DNA from: Deltaproteobacteria bacterium
GTDB lineage: Bacteria > CG2-30-53-67
Reading direction: 5' to 3'
Assembly (NCBI GenBank): GCA_013151235.1
Contig: JAADIO010000058.1
Location: 5,618-11,447, forward strand
DNA length: 5,830 bases
Under the pieces are notes generated by a model, which had not been told where the DNA came from, made no database searches, and saw only the letters and a list, made by a program, of their open reading frames with translations. The position numbers were made by a program, and so were the translations under genes. Shown here one piece after another: positions 1 to 5,816 of the stretch; positions within the stretch are counted from its first letter, which is position 1; each line of letters begins with the position of its first letter.

Positions 1-13
1 TCAATGACTTACA

Positions 14-70
14 CCGTTCGCCCTGAGTACGCCTGTCCTGAGCCGGCCGAAGGGTCGAAGGGTCGAACGG
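14..70. repeat. Compound inverted repeat of the CCGTTCG/CGAACGG dispersed type, possible terminator
   Basis: The outer arms CCGTTCGCCCT (14-24) and AGGGTCGAACGG (59-70) are complementary apart from one bulged T at 63. The interior is built from repeated pieces: CCTGAG occurs at 22-27 and 37-42, CGAAGGGT is tandemly duplicated at 49-56 and 57-64 (give or take one base), and the self-complementary GCCGGC sits at 42-47. Short palindromes with 'CCCTGAG...CGAAGGG...GAACGG' wording are known as dispersed intergenic repeats in many bacterial genomes; that this is one of them is my recognition, not a search result. The right arm is followed at once by ACTTTTTA (71-78), so as + strand RNA it could form a stem followed by a U-run and terminate a gene lying off the left edge. 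Repeat identity is fairly likely; the terminator role is inference. Confidence 0.6.
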
Positions 71-129
71 ACTTTTTACGACTTCATCAAAGATAACATA
101 CGTTTTCGTTGCTGTATCCCTGAGTTTTG

Positions 130-158
130 TTGACTTCATCGGGCCTCTCTGTTAAGTA
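130..158 (+). promoter_or_regulatory. Weak candidate promoter for thiL
   Basis: TTGACT at 130-135 matches five of six bases of the sigma-70 -35 consensus. The best partners at 16-17 bp are TTAAGT (152-157) or TAAGTA (153-158), which are poor -10 boxes. It lies about 45 bp before the thiL start in the only sizeable gap upstream. thiL could instead be read through from a gene off the left edge. No TPP-riboswitch core is seen here. Confidence 0.3.
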
Positions 159-189
159 AAAGATGTTGAAGATAGATTCCCGTGAAGGG

Positions 190-203
190 GGAGGGAGAGA
201 TTG
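190..203 (+). promoter_or_regulatory. Strong ribosome-binding site that fixes the TTG start of thiL
   Basis: GGAGG at 190-194 sits six bases before the TTG at 201-203, inside a purine-rich run (185-200). The nearby ATG at 214 is in another frame. The first in-frame ATG would remove the conserved GDD metal-binding motif near residue 31, so TTG is the only start that gives a full-length enzyme. Confidence 0.85.
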
Positions 204-1193
204 GATCGGAACCGATGGTCTGAATTTGATGTTGTCCGGCATTTGCAGAGATCGGTACGGACCTTTTCCAAAGGGCTTCAGACCGGTATCGGCGATGACT
301 GTGCCGTTATTTCCTGCGGGCCGGATCAGGATCTGCTGGTGACGACGGACCTCCTGGTCGAAGGGGTTCATTTTGAACGACGCTGGTTTTCTCTGTTCCA
401 GATCGGCTCAAAAGCACTCCGGGTTGCGCTCAGTGATATTGCCGCCATGGGAGGGGTGCCGGAATATGTTTTCGTCGGCATGGCCCTCCCCCCGTCCGTT
501 TCGGCAGATGAAGGGGCAAAGATCCTGAAGGGGATCCGGGAAACCGCCGAATTGTACAAGGTGACCCTCGCGGGCGGAGATCTCTCCCGCTCGGGCGAGG
601 GGATTGTCCTGGACATTATTCTGTTAGGGAACGCAAAGAGGGGGAAGTCTATTTTGCGGAGCGGGGCCCGGCCGGGGGATCAGCTTTTTGTCAGCGGGGC
701 ACTGGGAGATGCCGCCCTGGGACTCCAGTTGATGAAGATGGAGCAGGGGGAGGACGACCGGACGGATCTGCCGGATCGGCAGCGGTCTCCGGAACCGCGC
801 ATGGAGCTGGGGCGCATACTTGGGGAGGAGGGATGGGCCACGGCCATGATGGATCTCAGCGACGGGATTTCTTCCGACCTACTCCGTCTTTGCGAGGCGA
901 GTGACGTCGGTGCCGTTCTCCGTCTGTACGATCTGCCCGCGTCGGTTCCGCTGCGTTCAATCTGTGCCACCCTTGCCCTGGACTCTGTCCCCTATCTGCT
1001 GCACGGCGGGGAAGATTACGAACTCCTTTTTACCGTGTCGGCGGATGTACGGTCCACGCTGGAGCAGGCGGATCTTCCCGTACCCGTGACGCCGGTCGGA
1101 GAGATCCTTCCCGCGAAAGCGGGGGTGTGGCTGGAGGACCCGGAGGGGAGTCGACGGCCTCTTTTGCCGCAGGGGTATGACCATTTTCGGTAA
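201..1193 (+). CDS. thiL: Thiamine-monophosphate kinase ThiL
   Basis: ThiL phosphorylates thiamine monophosphate with ATP to give thiamine diphosphate, the active cofactor and last step of bacterial thiamine synthesis, in the cytoplasm. The 330-residue length is normal for the family. Visible family motifs in order are IGDDCAVI (30-37, Mg/phosphate-binding aspartates), TTDLLVEGVHF (48-58), LSDIAAMGG (78-86), AGGDLSRS (124-131), SGALGDAALGL (165-175), MDLSDGISSDL (217-227) and HGGEDYELLF (268-277). The protein closes with GYDHF, matching the usual G-[WY]-DHF ending. These describe the AIR-synthase-like PurM fold, with N-terminal ATP-binding and C-terminal halves. All metal-binding aspartate motifs are present, so it should be active. 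The start is TTG with a GGAGG six bases upstream. No other thiamine gene is next to it, and the following galU has its own promoter, so thiL looks like a separate or terminal transcription unit. Confidence 0.95.
   Translation: MDRNRWSEFDVVRHLQRSVRTFSKGLQTGIGDDCAVISCGPDQDLLVTTDLLVEGVHFERRWFSLFQIGSKALRVALSDIAAMGGVPEYVFVGMALPPSVSADEGAKILKGIRETAELYKVTLAGGDLSRSGEGIVLDIILLGNAKRGKSILRSGARPGDQLFVSGALGDAALGLQLMKMEQGEDDRTDLPDRQRSPEPRMELGRILGEEGWATAMMDLSDGISSDLLRLCEASDVGAVLRLYDLPASVPLRSICATLALDSVPYLLHGGEDYELLFTVSADVRSTLEQADLPVPVTPVGEILPAKAGVWLEDPEGSRRPLLPQGYDHFR
1110..1123 (+). other. Small GNRA-tetraloop hairpin within the 3' part of thiL
   Basis: CCCGC (1110-1114) and GCGGG (1119-1123) form a perfect 5-bp stem closed by a GAAA loop (1115-1118), a stable GNRA-type tetraloop if transcribed on the + strand. 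It lies inside the coding sequence, with no T-run after it, so it is not a terminator. Structure on paper is certain; any function is unknown and chance is likely. Confidence 0.35.
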
Positions 1194-1231
1194 AAAGGTT
1201 GTTTTGTTGCAGGGTTGTGCGGAATCTTGTC

Positions 1232-1261
1232 TTGACTCTTTGGGCGGTCATTCTATATAAT
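1232..1261 (+). promoter_or_regulatory. Sigma-70-type promoter of galU (and probably lon)
   Basis: TTGACT (1232-1237) is a five-of-six -35 box. It is followed after 18 bp by a perfect TATAAT (1256-1261); an overlapping TATATA at 1254-1259 gives 16 bp spacing. Transcription would begin near 1267-1270, leaving a leader of about 45 bases before galU. It is the best promoter match in the window and sits in the 118-bp gap after thiL. No clear terminator hairpin is seen between the thiL stop and this promoter, so thiL read-through into galU is possible. Confidence 0.75.
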
Positions 1262-1301
1262 TCATAAAATTTCCTTTATTCCTTCCATGTCTATCTCAAG
1301 A

Positions 1302-1314
1302 GAGGAATCCGATG
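1302..1314 (+). promoter_or_regulatory. Ribosome-binding site and start codon of galU
   Basis: GAGG at 1302-1305 (within AGAGGAA) is six bases before ATG 1312. A second in-frame ATG at 1321 (Met4) would be about 15 bases from this site, too far, so 1312 is preferred. Confidence 0.7.
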
Positions 1315-2196
1315 CCCCGAATGCAGAAGGTGCGGAAAGCGATCTTCCCGGCAGCGGGTCTGGGGACCCGTTTTCTTCCGGCGACCAAGGCTTCTCCCAA
1401 GGAGATGCTTCCGCTGGTCGACAAACCGATGATCCAGTATGTTGTGGAAGAAGCCGTGGCAGCGGGGATTGAGCATATCATTATGATCACGGGCCGGGGA
1501 AAACGGGCGATTGAGGATCATTTTGATCGCAATGTCGAATTGGAATTCTATCTTGAATCGAAGGGGAAAACAAAGGCCCTCCACACGATTGAAGAAATTG
1601 CCAACATGGTCGATTTCGTCTATGTCCGCCAGAAGGAACCCCTCGGGCTGGGCCATGCAGTTCTTTGTGCCCGGGAGCTGATCGGGGATGAACCCTTTGC
1701 CGTGCTCTTGGGTGATGATATTATTGATGCCGACGTTCCTTCTCTCGGACAGATGATGAAGGTTCACGAGGAGTATGGTGCCTCCGTGCTGGCCCTTCAG
1801 GAAGTTCCGCGGGATCAGATTCATCTCTATGGTGTGATCGGCGGCGAAAAGGTGGGCGAGGGGGTCTACCAGGTTCGTGAAATGGTGGAAAAACCCCCGC
1901 AAGCGCAGGCGCCCTCCAATCTTGCGATCATCGGACGCTATATTCTGACCCCCAGGGTCTTCGAGTTTCTGGAGGGGCAGGAAAAGGGAGTGGGCGGGGA
2001 GATCCAGTTGACCAACGCCCTGCAACGACTGGCCGAGGTGGAGCCGGTCTACGGGTATATCTTTGACGGGAAACGATACGATGCCGGGAGCAAGATCGGA
2101 TTTTTAGAGGCAACGGTGGAACTTGGTCTCAAAAACGCCGAACTGGGTCCGGCCTTTAAGGACTATCTGAAGGGACTGAACCTTGATGCCTTTTGA
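1312..2196 (+). CDS. galU: UTP-glucose-1-phosphate uridylyltransferase GalU
   Basis: GalU joins glucose 1-phosphate and UTP to make UDP-glucose and pyrophosphate in the cytoplasm. UDP-glucose feeds lipopolysaccharide and capsule synthesis, the Leloir pathway and often trehalose or glycogen-like products. The protein is 294 residues, normal for the bacterial GalU family. Motifs seen are the nucleotide-binding signature PAAGLGTRFLPATKASPKEM (13-32), VDKPMIQY (36-43), QKEPLGLGHAV (107-117), LLGDD with the likely metal-binding Asp135 (132-136), VEKP with the sugar-phosphate-contacting Lys194 (192-195), GRYIL (208-212), GEIQLTNAL (229-237) and YDAGSKIGF with the second likely metal ligand Asp257 (256-264). 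This wording separates GalU from the related RfbA/RmlA thymidylyltransferases, which carry GGSGTRL-type signatures. The gene has its own strong promoter. lon follows 57 bp downstream without an obvious promoter or terminator between them, so the two are probably cotranscribed. Confidence 0.96.
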   Translation: MPRMQKVRKAIFPAAGLGTRFLPATKASPKEMLPLVDKPMIQYVVEEAVAAGIEHIIMITGRGKRAIEDHFDRNVELEFYLESKGKTKALHTIEEIANMVDFVYVRQKEPLGLGHAVLCARELIGDEPFAVLLGDDIIDADVPSLGQMMKVHEEYGASVLALQEVPRDQIHLYGVIGGEKVGEGVYQVREMVEKPPQAQAPSNLAIIGRYILTPRVFEFLEGQEKGVGGEIQLTNALQRLAEVEPVYGYIFDGKRYDAGSKIGFLEATVELGLKNAELGPAFKDYLKGLNLDAF

Positions 2197-2241
2197 GCGA
2201 AGGTGGTCAATGTGATTCTGCTTCTTATGGGATAAATAATC

Positions 2242-2256
2242 AGGAGGGACCGGATG
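2242..2256 (+). promoter_or_regulatory. Strong ribosome-binding site of lon
   Basis: AGGAGG at 2242-2247 lies six bases before ATG 2254, an ideal Shine-Dalgarno match and spacing. It predicts high translation of lon and fixes the start ahead of the acidic N-terminus. The rest of the 57-bp galU-lon gap shows an AT-rich patch (GATAAATAAT, 2231-2240) but no convincing -35 partner, no CIRCE element and no sigma-32 consensus. Confidence 0.85.
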
Positions 2257-4767
2257 TCGGACGAGCAGACCATCGATTCGAAAGAAGAAAAAGAAGATGA
2301 AGAGATTACCATTCCCGAAGAGATTCCTCTTCTGCCGGTTCGGGATGTGGTGGTCTTTCCATTTATGATTCTCCCCCTTTTCGTGGGGCGGGAGGTTTCA
2401 ATCCGGGCCATTGACGAGGCACTTTCCCGGGATCGTCTGATCCTGCTCAGCACACAGAAACGGGTGGACGATGAGGACCCGGCGCAGGAGGATATCCATA
2501 CCATCGGGACGGTGGCCACCATTATGCGGATGTTGAAACTTCCCGACGGAAGAATCAAGATCCTGGTACAGGGACTGACCAAGGCCCGGATTTCCCGGTT
2601 CCTCACAAACCGGCCCTTTTTCAAAGTGGTGATTGAGAAAATACAGGAAAAGGTCCTGCCGGAAGTGACGGTGGAGGTGGAGGCCCTGATCCGGAATGTG
2701 AAGGAACAGTTGGAGAGCATGGTCTCGCTGGGGAAGATGATCCTTCCGGATATTTTGATCATTGCAGAAAATATTGATGATCCGGGCCGGCTGGCCGATT
2801 TGATTACGTCCAATATCGGGCTGAAGGTCGATCAGGCCCAGGAGATCCTTGAATTGACCGACGCCGTGCAGCGGTTGCAAAAGGTCAATGAATATCTGAA
2901 CAAGGAGATTGAACTCCTCTCGGTCCAGCAGAAGATCCAGGCTGAAGCCAAGGGCGAAATGGATAAGATCCAGCGGGAATACTTTCTGCGGGAACAGCTC
3001 AAGGCGATTCAGAAGGAATTGGGCGAGGTGGATGAGCGGGCTGAGGAGATCAATGATCTGCGTGAAAAGATCGAGAAGGCCAAGATGCCGGCCAAGGTCC
3101 TTCCGGAAGCGGAAAAACAGCTTCGCCGGTTGGAGAAGATGCATCCCGACTCCGCCGAAGCATCTACGGTACGGACCTATCTGGAGTGGCTCATCGATAT
3201 GCCCTGGAGCAAGTCCACCCGGGATGTGCTGGATATTGCCAAAGCCAGGACCATTCTGGATGAGGACCATTACGATCTGGAGAAGGTGAAGGACCGTATC
3301 CTCGAATATCTGAGTGTCCGGAAACTCAAGAAAAAAATGAAAGGGCCGATTCTCTGCTTTGTCGGTCCTCCCGGTGTCGGGAAGACCTCACTGGGGCGTT
3401 CCATTGCACGTGCTCTCGGACGGAAGTTCGTCCGGATTTCCCTCGGCGGTGTCCGGGATGAGGCGGAGATCCGGGGACACCGGCGAACCTACGTGGGGGC
3501 GCTGCCGGGCCGAGTGATCCAGGGGATCAAACAGGCGGGGACGCACAACCCGGTCTTTATGATGGATGAGATCGACAAGTTGGGCTCAGATTTCCGGGGA
3601 GACCCCTCCTCGGCACTTTTGGAGGTCCTCGATCCGGAACAGAACAATTCTTTTTCCGATCATTACCTGAATGTTCCTTTTGATCTGTCGAATGTTATGT
3701 TTATTACCACGGCAAACCTGCTCGACCCGATTCCATCGGCCCTGCGGGACCGGATGGAAGTTCTCTCCCTTGCCGGCTACACGCATGAAGAGAAACTGAA
3801 GATTGCACGGCAGTACCTGATCCCCCGCCAGTTGGAAGAACACGGCATTACGGAGAAAACCCTGTCGATTTCCGATCCGGCGATTCTTGACCTGATCTCC
3901 CATTACACCCTGGAGGCCGGCCTTCGGAACGTTGAGCGGGAGATTGCCGGCCTCTGCCGAAAGGTTGCTCGCAAGGTCGCTGAGGGGAAGGATAGAAAGT
4001 ATCTGATCACTGCGAACAACCTTCACAAGTACCTGGGCCCCCCCAGGTACCTTCCGGAAATGGAGATGGAAGACAACCAGGTCGGCGTTGCCACCGGTCT
4101 GGCCTGGACACAGAGCGGCGGAGACCTGATCTTTATCGAGGCGACCCGGATGCGGGGAAAAGGGGGGCTGGTCCTGACGGGACAGTTGGGAGACGTCATG
4201 AAGGAGTCCGCCCAGGCGGCGATGAGTTTTATCCGTTCCCGTGCACACAAACTCGGCATCAAAGAGTCGGCTTTTGCCCAGAGCGATATCCACGTTCATG
4301 TGCCGGCCGGAGCCATTCCCAAGGATGGGCCTTCTGCGGGGATTACCATCGCGACGGCGCTGGCTTCGGTCTTTACGGACCGAATCATCAAGAAGAGTCT
4401 GGCCATGACGGGTGAGGTCACTCTTCGGGGAAGGGTGCTGCCCATCGGGGGGCTCCGCGAGAAATCTATGGCGGCTCTCCGGGCCGGGATACAGCAGGTG
4501 ATTATCCCGCGTAAGAACGAGAAGGATCTTCTGGAACTACCGCCCAAAGTGAAAAAGAACCTTGAATTCATCCCTGTTGAACGGATGGACGAGGTTCTCG
4601 ATATTGCTCTGCTGCCGGCCGGAAAAGGTCGCAGGAAAAATACGGCCGGGAAGACGGCGGCCCGGAGTAAATCCGCCCCGGCGAAAAAGACCGTGAAGAA
4701 AAAAACGGGTCCCTTAAAGAAGACGGTGGTCCGAAAAAAAACGGCGGGGAAGCGTTCGAAGAAGTAA
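2254..4767 (+). CDS. lon: ATP-dependent protease Lon (LonA, endopeptidase La) with basic C-terminal tail
   Basis: Lon is a cytoplasmic homohexameric AAA+ serine protease that unfolds and degrades damaged and short-lived regulatory proteins. The 837 residues read as an acidic leader (1-23, 11 Asp/Glu), the N-terminal substrate-binding domain (about 24-215, starting PLLPVRDVVVFP), a helical coiled-coil stretch (about 215-300), the AAA+ module (about 320-590) and the protease domain (about 605-788). Walker A is GPPGVGKT (371-378), Walker B VFMMDEID (434-441), sensor-1 Asn488, the likely arginine finger Arg500 in DRMEV, and sensor-2 Arg558 in GLRNVEREI. The Ser-Lys catalytic dyad is Ser694 in PKDGPSAG and Lys737 in GGLREKSMAA; the 43-residue spacing equals that of E. 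coli Ser679/Lys722. All activity residues are present. Unusually, after the normal family end near LDIALLPAG (789), 47 residues (791-837) follow with 16 Lys, 5 Arg and no acidic residue, including four KKT units, like a histone-H1-type tail. Likely cotranscribed with galU. Confidence 0.97.
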   Translation: MSDEQTIDSKEEKEDEEITIPEEIPLLPVRDVVVFPFMILPLFVGREVSIRAIDEALSRDRLILLSTQKRVDDEDPAQEDIHTIGTVATIMRMLKLPDGRIKILVQGLTKARISRFLTNRPFFKVVIEKIQEKVLPEVTVEVEALIRNVKEQLESMVSLGKMILPDILIIAENIDDPGRLADLITSNIGLKVDQAQEILELTDAVQRLQKVNEYLNKEIELLSVQQKIQAEAKGEMDKIQREYFLREQLKAIQKELGEVDERAEEINDLREKIEKAKMPAKVLPEAEKQLRRLEKMHPDSAEASTVRTYLEWLIDMPWSKSTRDVLDIAKARTILDEDHYDLEKVKDRILEYLSVRKLKKKMKGPILCFVGPPGVGKTSLGRSIARALGRKFVRISLGGVRDEAEIRGHRRTYVGALPGRVIQGIKQAGTHNPVFMMDEIDKLGSDFRGDPSSALLEVLDPEQNNSFSDHYLNVPFDLSNVMFITTANLLDPIPSALRDRMEVLSLAGYTHEEKLKIARQYLIPRQLEEHGITEKTLSISDPAILDLISHYTLEAGLRNVEREIAGLCRKVARKVAEGKDRKYLITANNLHKYLGPPRYLPEMEMEDNQVGVATGLAWTQSGGDLIFIEATRMRGKGGLVLTGQLGDVMKESAQAAMSFIRSRAHKLGIKESAFAQSDIHVHVPAGAIPKDGPSAGITIATALASVFTDRIIKKSLAMTGEVTLRGRVLPIGGLREKSMAALRAGIQQVIIPRKNEKDLLELPPKVKKNLEFIPVERMDEVLDIALLPAGKGRRKNTAGKTAARSKSAPAKKTVKKKTGPLKKTVVRKKTAGKRSKK
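4029..4050 (+). repeat. Perfect 9-bp inverted repeat (hairpin) inside lon
   Basis: GTACCTGGG (4029-4037) and CCCAGGTAC (4042-4050) are exact reverse complements separated by CCCC, giving a 9-bp GC-rich stem with a 4-base loop in the mRNA. The C7 run 4038-4044 is part of it. It encodes Y-L-G-P-P-R-Y (593-599), at the junction between the AAA+ module and the protease domain. No T-run follows, so it is not an intrinsic terminator. The structure is directly visible; biological meaning is unproven. Confidence 0.7.
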
Positions 4768-4789
4768 CCGGTAGCGGTCGTGGATCCAG

Positions 4790-5692
4790 TTACAGATTCT
4801 GCCAGTCGTAGTTCCTCAGGAAATCAACAAAATGTTCCTGGGAGGGGGAAAGCTGCTTCTTTTTGTAACGGATCAGCTTGAAATCCCGCACGAGCCGTAC
4901 GTTCTGCATCGGAACGATCTTCAGGGTGCCTAAACGAAGTTCTTTCCGTATGGCCCACCGGGAGAGAATCGCGATCCCCAGGTCGGCCTCCACGGCGCCC
5001 TTGATGGCCTCTGCGCGTTCAAGCCGCATGGAAATGCGGAGCTTACGGGGGTGCATCCCCGCCTTTTCCAGTCCGATTTCCGTTTCCTTCCGCGTTCCGG
5101 ATCCCTGTTCCCTCGCGATAAAGGGGTAGCGGCACAAGACTTCCGGTGTGACCTTTTTCTCCCGGACAATGGGGTGGTTCGGGGCGGCAATGAGGACCAG
5201 TTGATCCTGCAGAATCTTTTCCTGATGTAATTCCCGGTGTACGACTTCTTCGGCCAGGATTCCGACATCGAGGGTCCCGCGAATAACACCGTCCAGGATC
5301 CGGTCGGAATTGCCGATCATGAGCAGCGGTTCCATCCGGGGATAGCGTTCCTTGAGTTGCCCGAACAGGCGAGGCAGAATATATTCCGCCATGGTGGTGC
5401 TGGCACCGACGAGGACGCGCCCCTGTACGGTACCACTGATTTTTCCGACCTCTCTTTCCGCCTCCTCATAACAGTCCAGGATCCTCTTTGCATGCCGATA
5501 GAGAACCTCTCCCGCCTCGGTGAGAGCGACCCGGTTTTTTTCACGATAAAAAAGGTTCGTCCCGAGATGGCTCTCCAGTTTTTTGATCTGGAAGGTGACG
5601 GCCGGTTGAGTCAGGTACATTTCCTGTGCGACTTCGGAAAAATTCAGTCTTTGTGCCGCCTTGTAAAAGATATGAAGGGTTGTGTCGATCAT
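4790..5692 (-). CDS. LysR-family transcriptional regulator (CysL/CbbR-like subgroup)
   Basis: A complete 300-residue LysR-type regulator, the usual family length. The N-terminal winged helix-turn-helix lies at about 1-60, with the recognition segment LNFSEVAQEMYLTQPAVTFQIKKLESHLG (16-44, key residues T28-Q29-P30-A31-V32) and the wing LFYREKNRVALTEAG (47-61). A linker helix (about 62-88) leads to the periplasmic-binding-protein-like effector domain (about 92-296). Its GASTTMAEYILP (96-107), EQGSGTR (195-201) and EAIKGAVEADLGIAILS (228-244) resemble CysL/CbbR/CysB-like regulators, which often sense small anions or metabolites; the actual effector cannot be read from sequence. The gene converges on lon: the stop codons are 22 bp apart with no clear terminator. 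Met1 (CAT at 5690-5692) is the only Met that keeps the DNA-binding domain whole, although its ribosome site is weak (GAGAA, seven to eight bases upstream). LysR regulators usually repress themselves and activate a divergent neighbour, which here would lie beyond the right edge. Confidence 0.93.
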   Translation of the reverse strand: MIDTTLHIFYKAAQRLNFSEVAQEMYLTQPAVTFQIKKLESHLGTNLFYREKNRVALTEAGEVLYRHAKRILDCYEEAEREVGKISGTVQGRVLVGASTTMAEYILPRLFGQLKERYPRMEPLLMIGNSDRILDGVIRGTLDVGILAEEVVHRELHQEKILQDQLVLIAAPNHPIVREKKVTPEVLCRYPFIAREQGSGTRKETEIGLEKAGMHPRKLRISMRLERAEAIKGAVEADLGIAILSRWAIRKELRLGTLKIVPMQNVRLVRDFKLIRYKKKQLSPSQEHFVDFLRNYDWQNL

Positions 5693-5765
5693 GGGGTTCT
5701 CAATGGAAGATCGGTTCTGCAGAATTCTTTTGCCACCATACTATAAAAAATATTTTGAAAAAACA

Positions 5766-5794
5766 ATAATGAAATCTTCAACCCAAGGGGTCAA
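5766..5794 (-). promoter_or_regulatory. Candidate promoter of the LysR-family gene
   Basis: Read on the - strand, TTGACC (5794-5789, five of six -35 bases) is followed after exactly 17 bp by CATTAT (5771-5766, four of six -10 bases). Transcription would start near 5759, leaving a leader of about 65 bases that is very AT-rich at first. A second AT-rich -10-like hexamer, TATAGT (5745-5740), has TTGTTT (5766-5761) upstream but only 15 bp spacing, so it is the weaker choice. Confidence 0.5.
5770..5780. promoter_or_regulatory. Short dyad TGAA-N3-TTCA, possible LysR-type operator half-site region
   Basis: TGAAATCTTCA is a 4+4 dyad with a 3-base centre, lying between the proposed -10 and -35 boxes of the LysR-family gene. 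LysR regulators bind dyads of the T-N11-A type and usually autorepress, so the position is suitable; this one is shorter than the classical box. Chance cannot be excluded. Confidence 0.3.
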
Positions 5795-5816
5795 GTCTGC
5801 TCTTGGCTTACCTTGA
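5783..5816. promoter_or_regulatory. Nested CAAG/CTTG dyads upstream of the LysR-family gene
   Basis: CAAG at 5784-5787 and 5792-5795 is mirrored by CTTG at 5802-5805 and 5812-5815. The inner pair forms CAAG-N6-CTTG. Extended arms are CCAAG (5783-5787) with CTTGG (5802-5806), and TCAAG (5791-5795) with CTTGA (5812-5816). The array overlaps the -35 box proposed for the - strand promoter and could be a regulator binding region shared with a gene to the right. Function is inferred only from position and symmetry. Confidence 0.35.

Noticed and set aside
100-200. Possible TPP riboswitch before thiL (a CTGAG is present at 120-124)
   Set aside because: The CTGAGA and ACCTGATC...GGGA core blocks of the TPP riboswitch and its two-helix layout are missing, so the single CTGAG is taken as chance.
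87-371. Open frame of 94 residues on the - strand
   Set aside because: It overlaps the N-terminal coding region of thiL, shows no recognisable motif, and no ribosome-binding site was evident; treated as a shadow frame.
1194-1231. Intrinsic terminator after thiL
   Set aside because: The stretch has T-rich pieces but no stable GC stem directly before a T-run on the + strand.
1291-2025. Long - strand open frame (244 residues) inside galU
   Set aside because: It lies opposite conserved GalU motifs and its translation resembles no family; shadow frame.
2197-2253. Separate heat-shock promoter or CIRCE element before lon
   Set aside because: Neither TTAGCACTC-N9-GAGTGCTAA nor a CTTGAA/CCCCAT pair is present; only an AT-rich patch without a -35 partner.
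2398-3270. Long - strand open frame (290 residues) inside lon
   Set aside because: It is fully antisense to unmistakable Lon sequence and reads as low-complexity Leu/His/Gly/Ile-rich text without domain motifs; an antisense shadow of GC-rich codon use.
5046-5061. CGGGG/CCCCG hairpin within the LysR gene
   Set aside because: A 5-bp stem with a 6-base loop in GC-rich coding DNA is expected by chance, and no T-run follows.
5237-5746. + strand open frame of 169 residues over the start of the LysR gene
   Set aside because: It mirrors the conserved LysR DNA-binding and effector domains, and no ribosome site or domain is visible.
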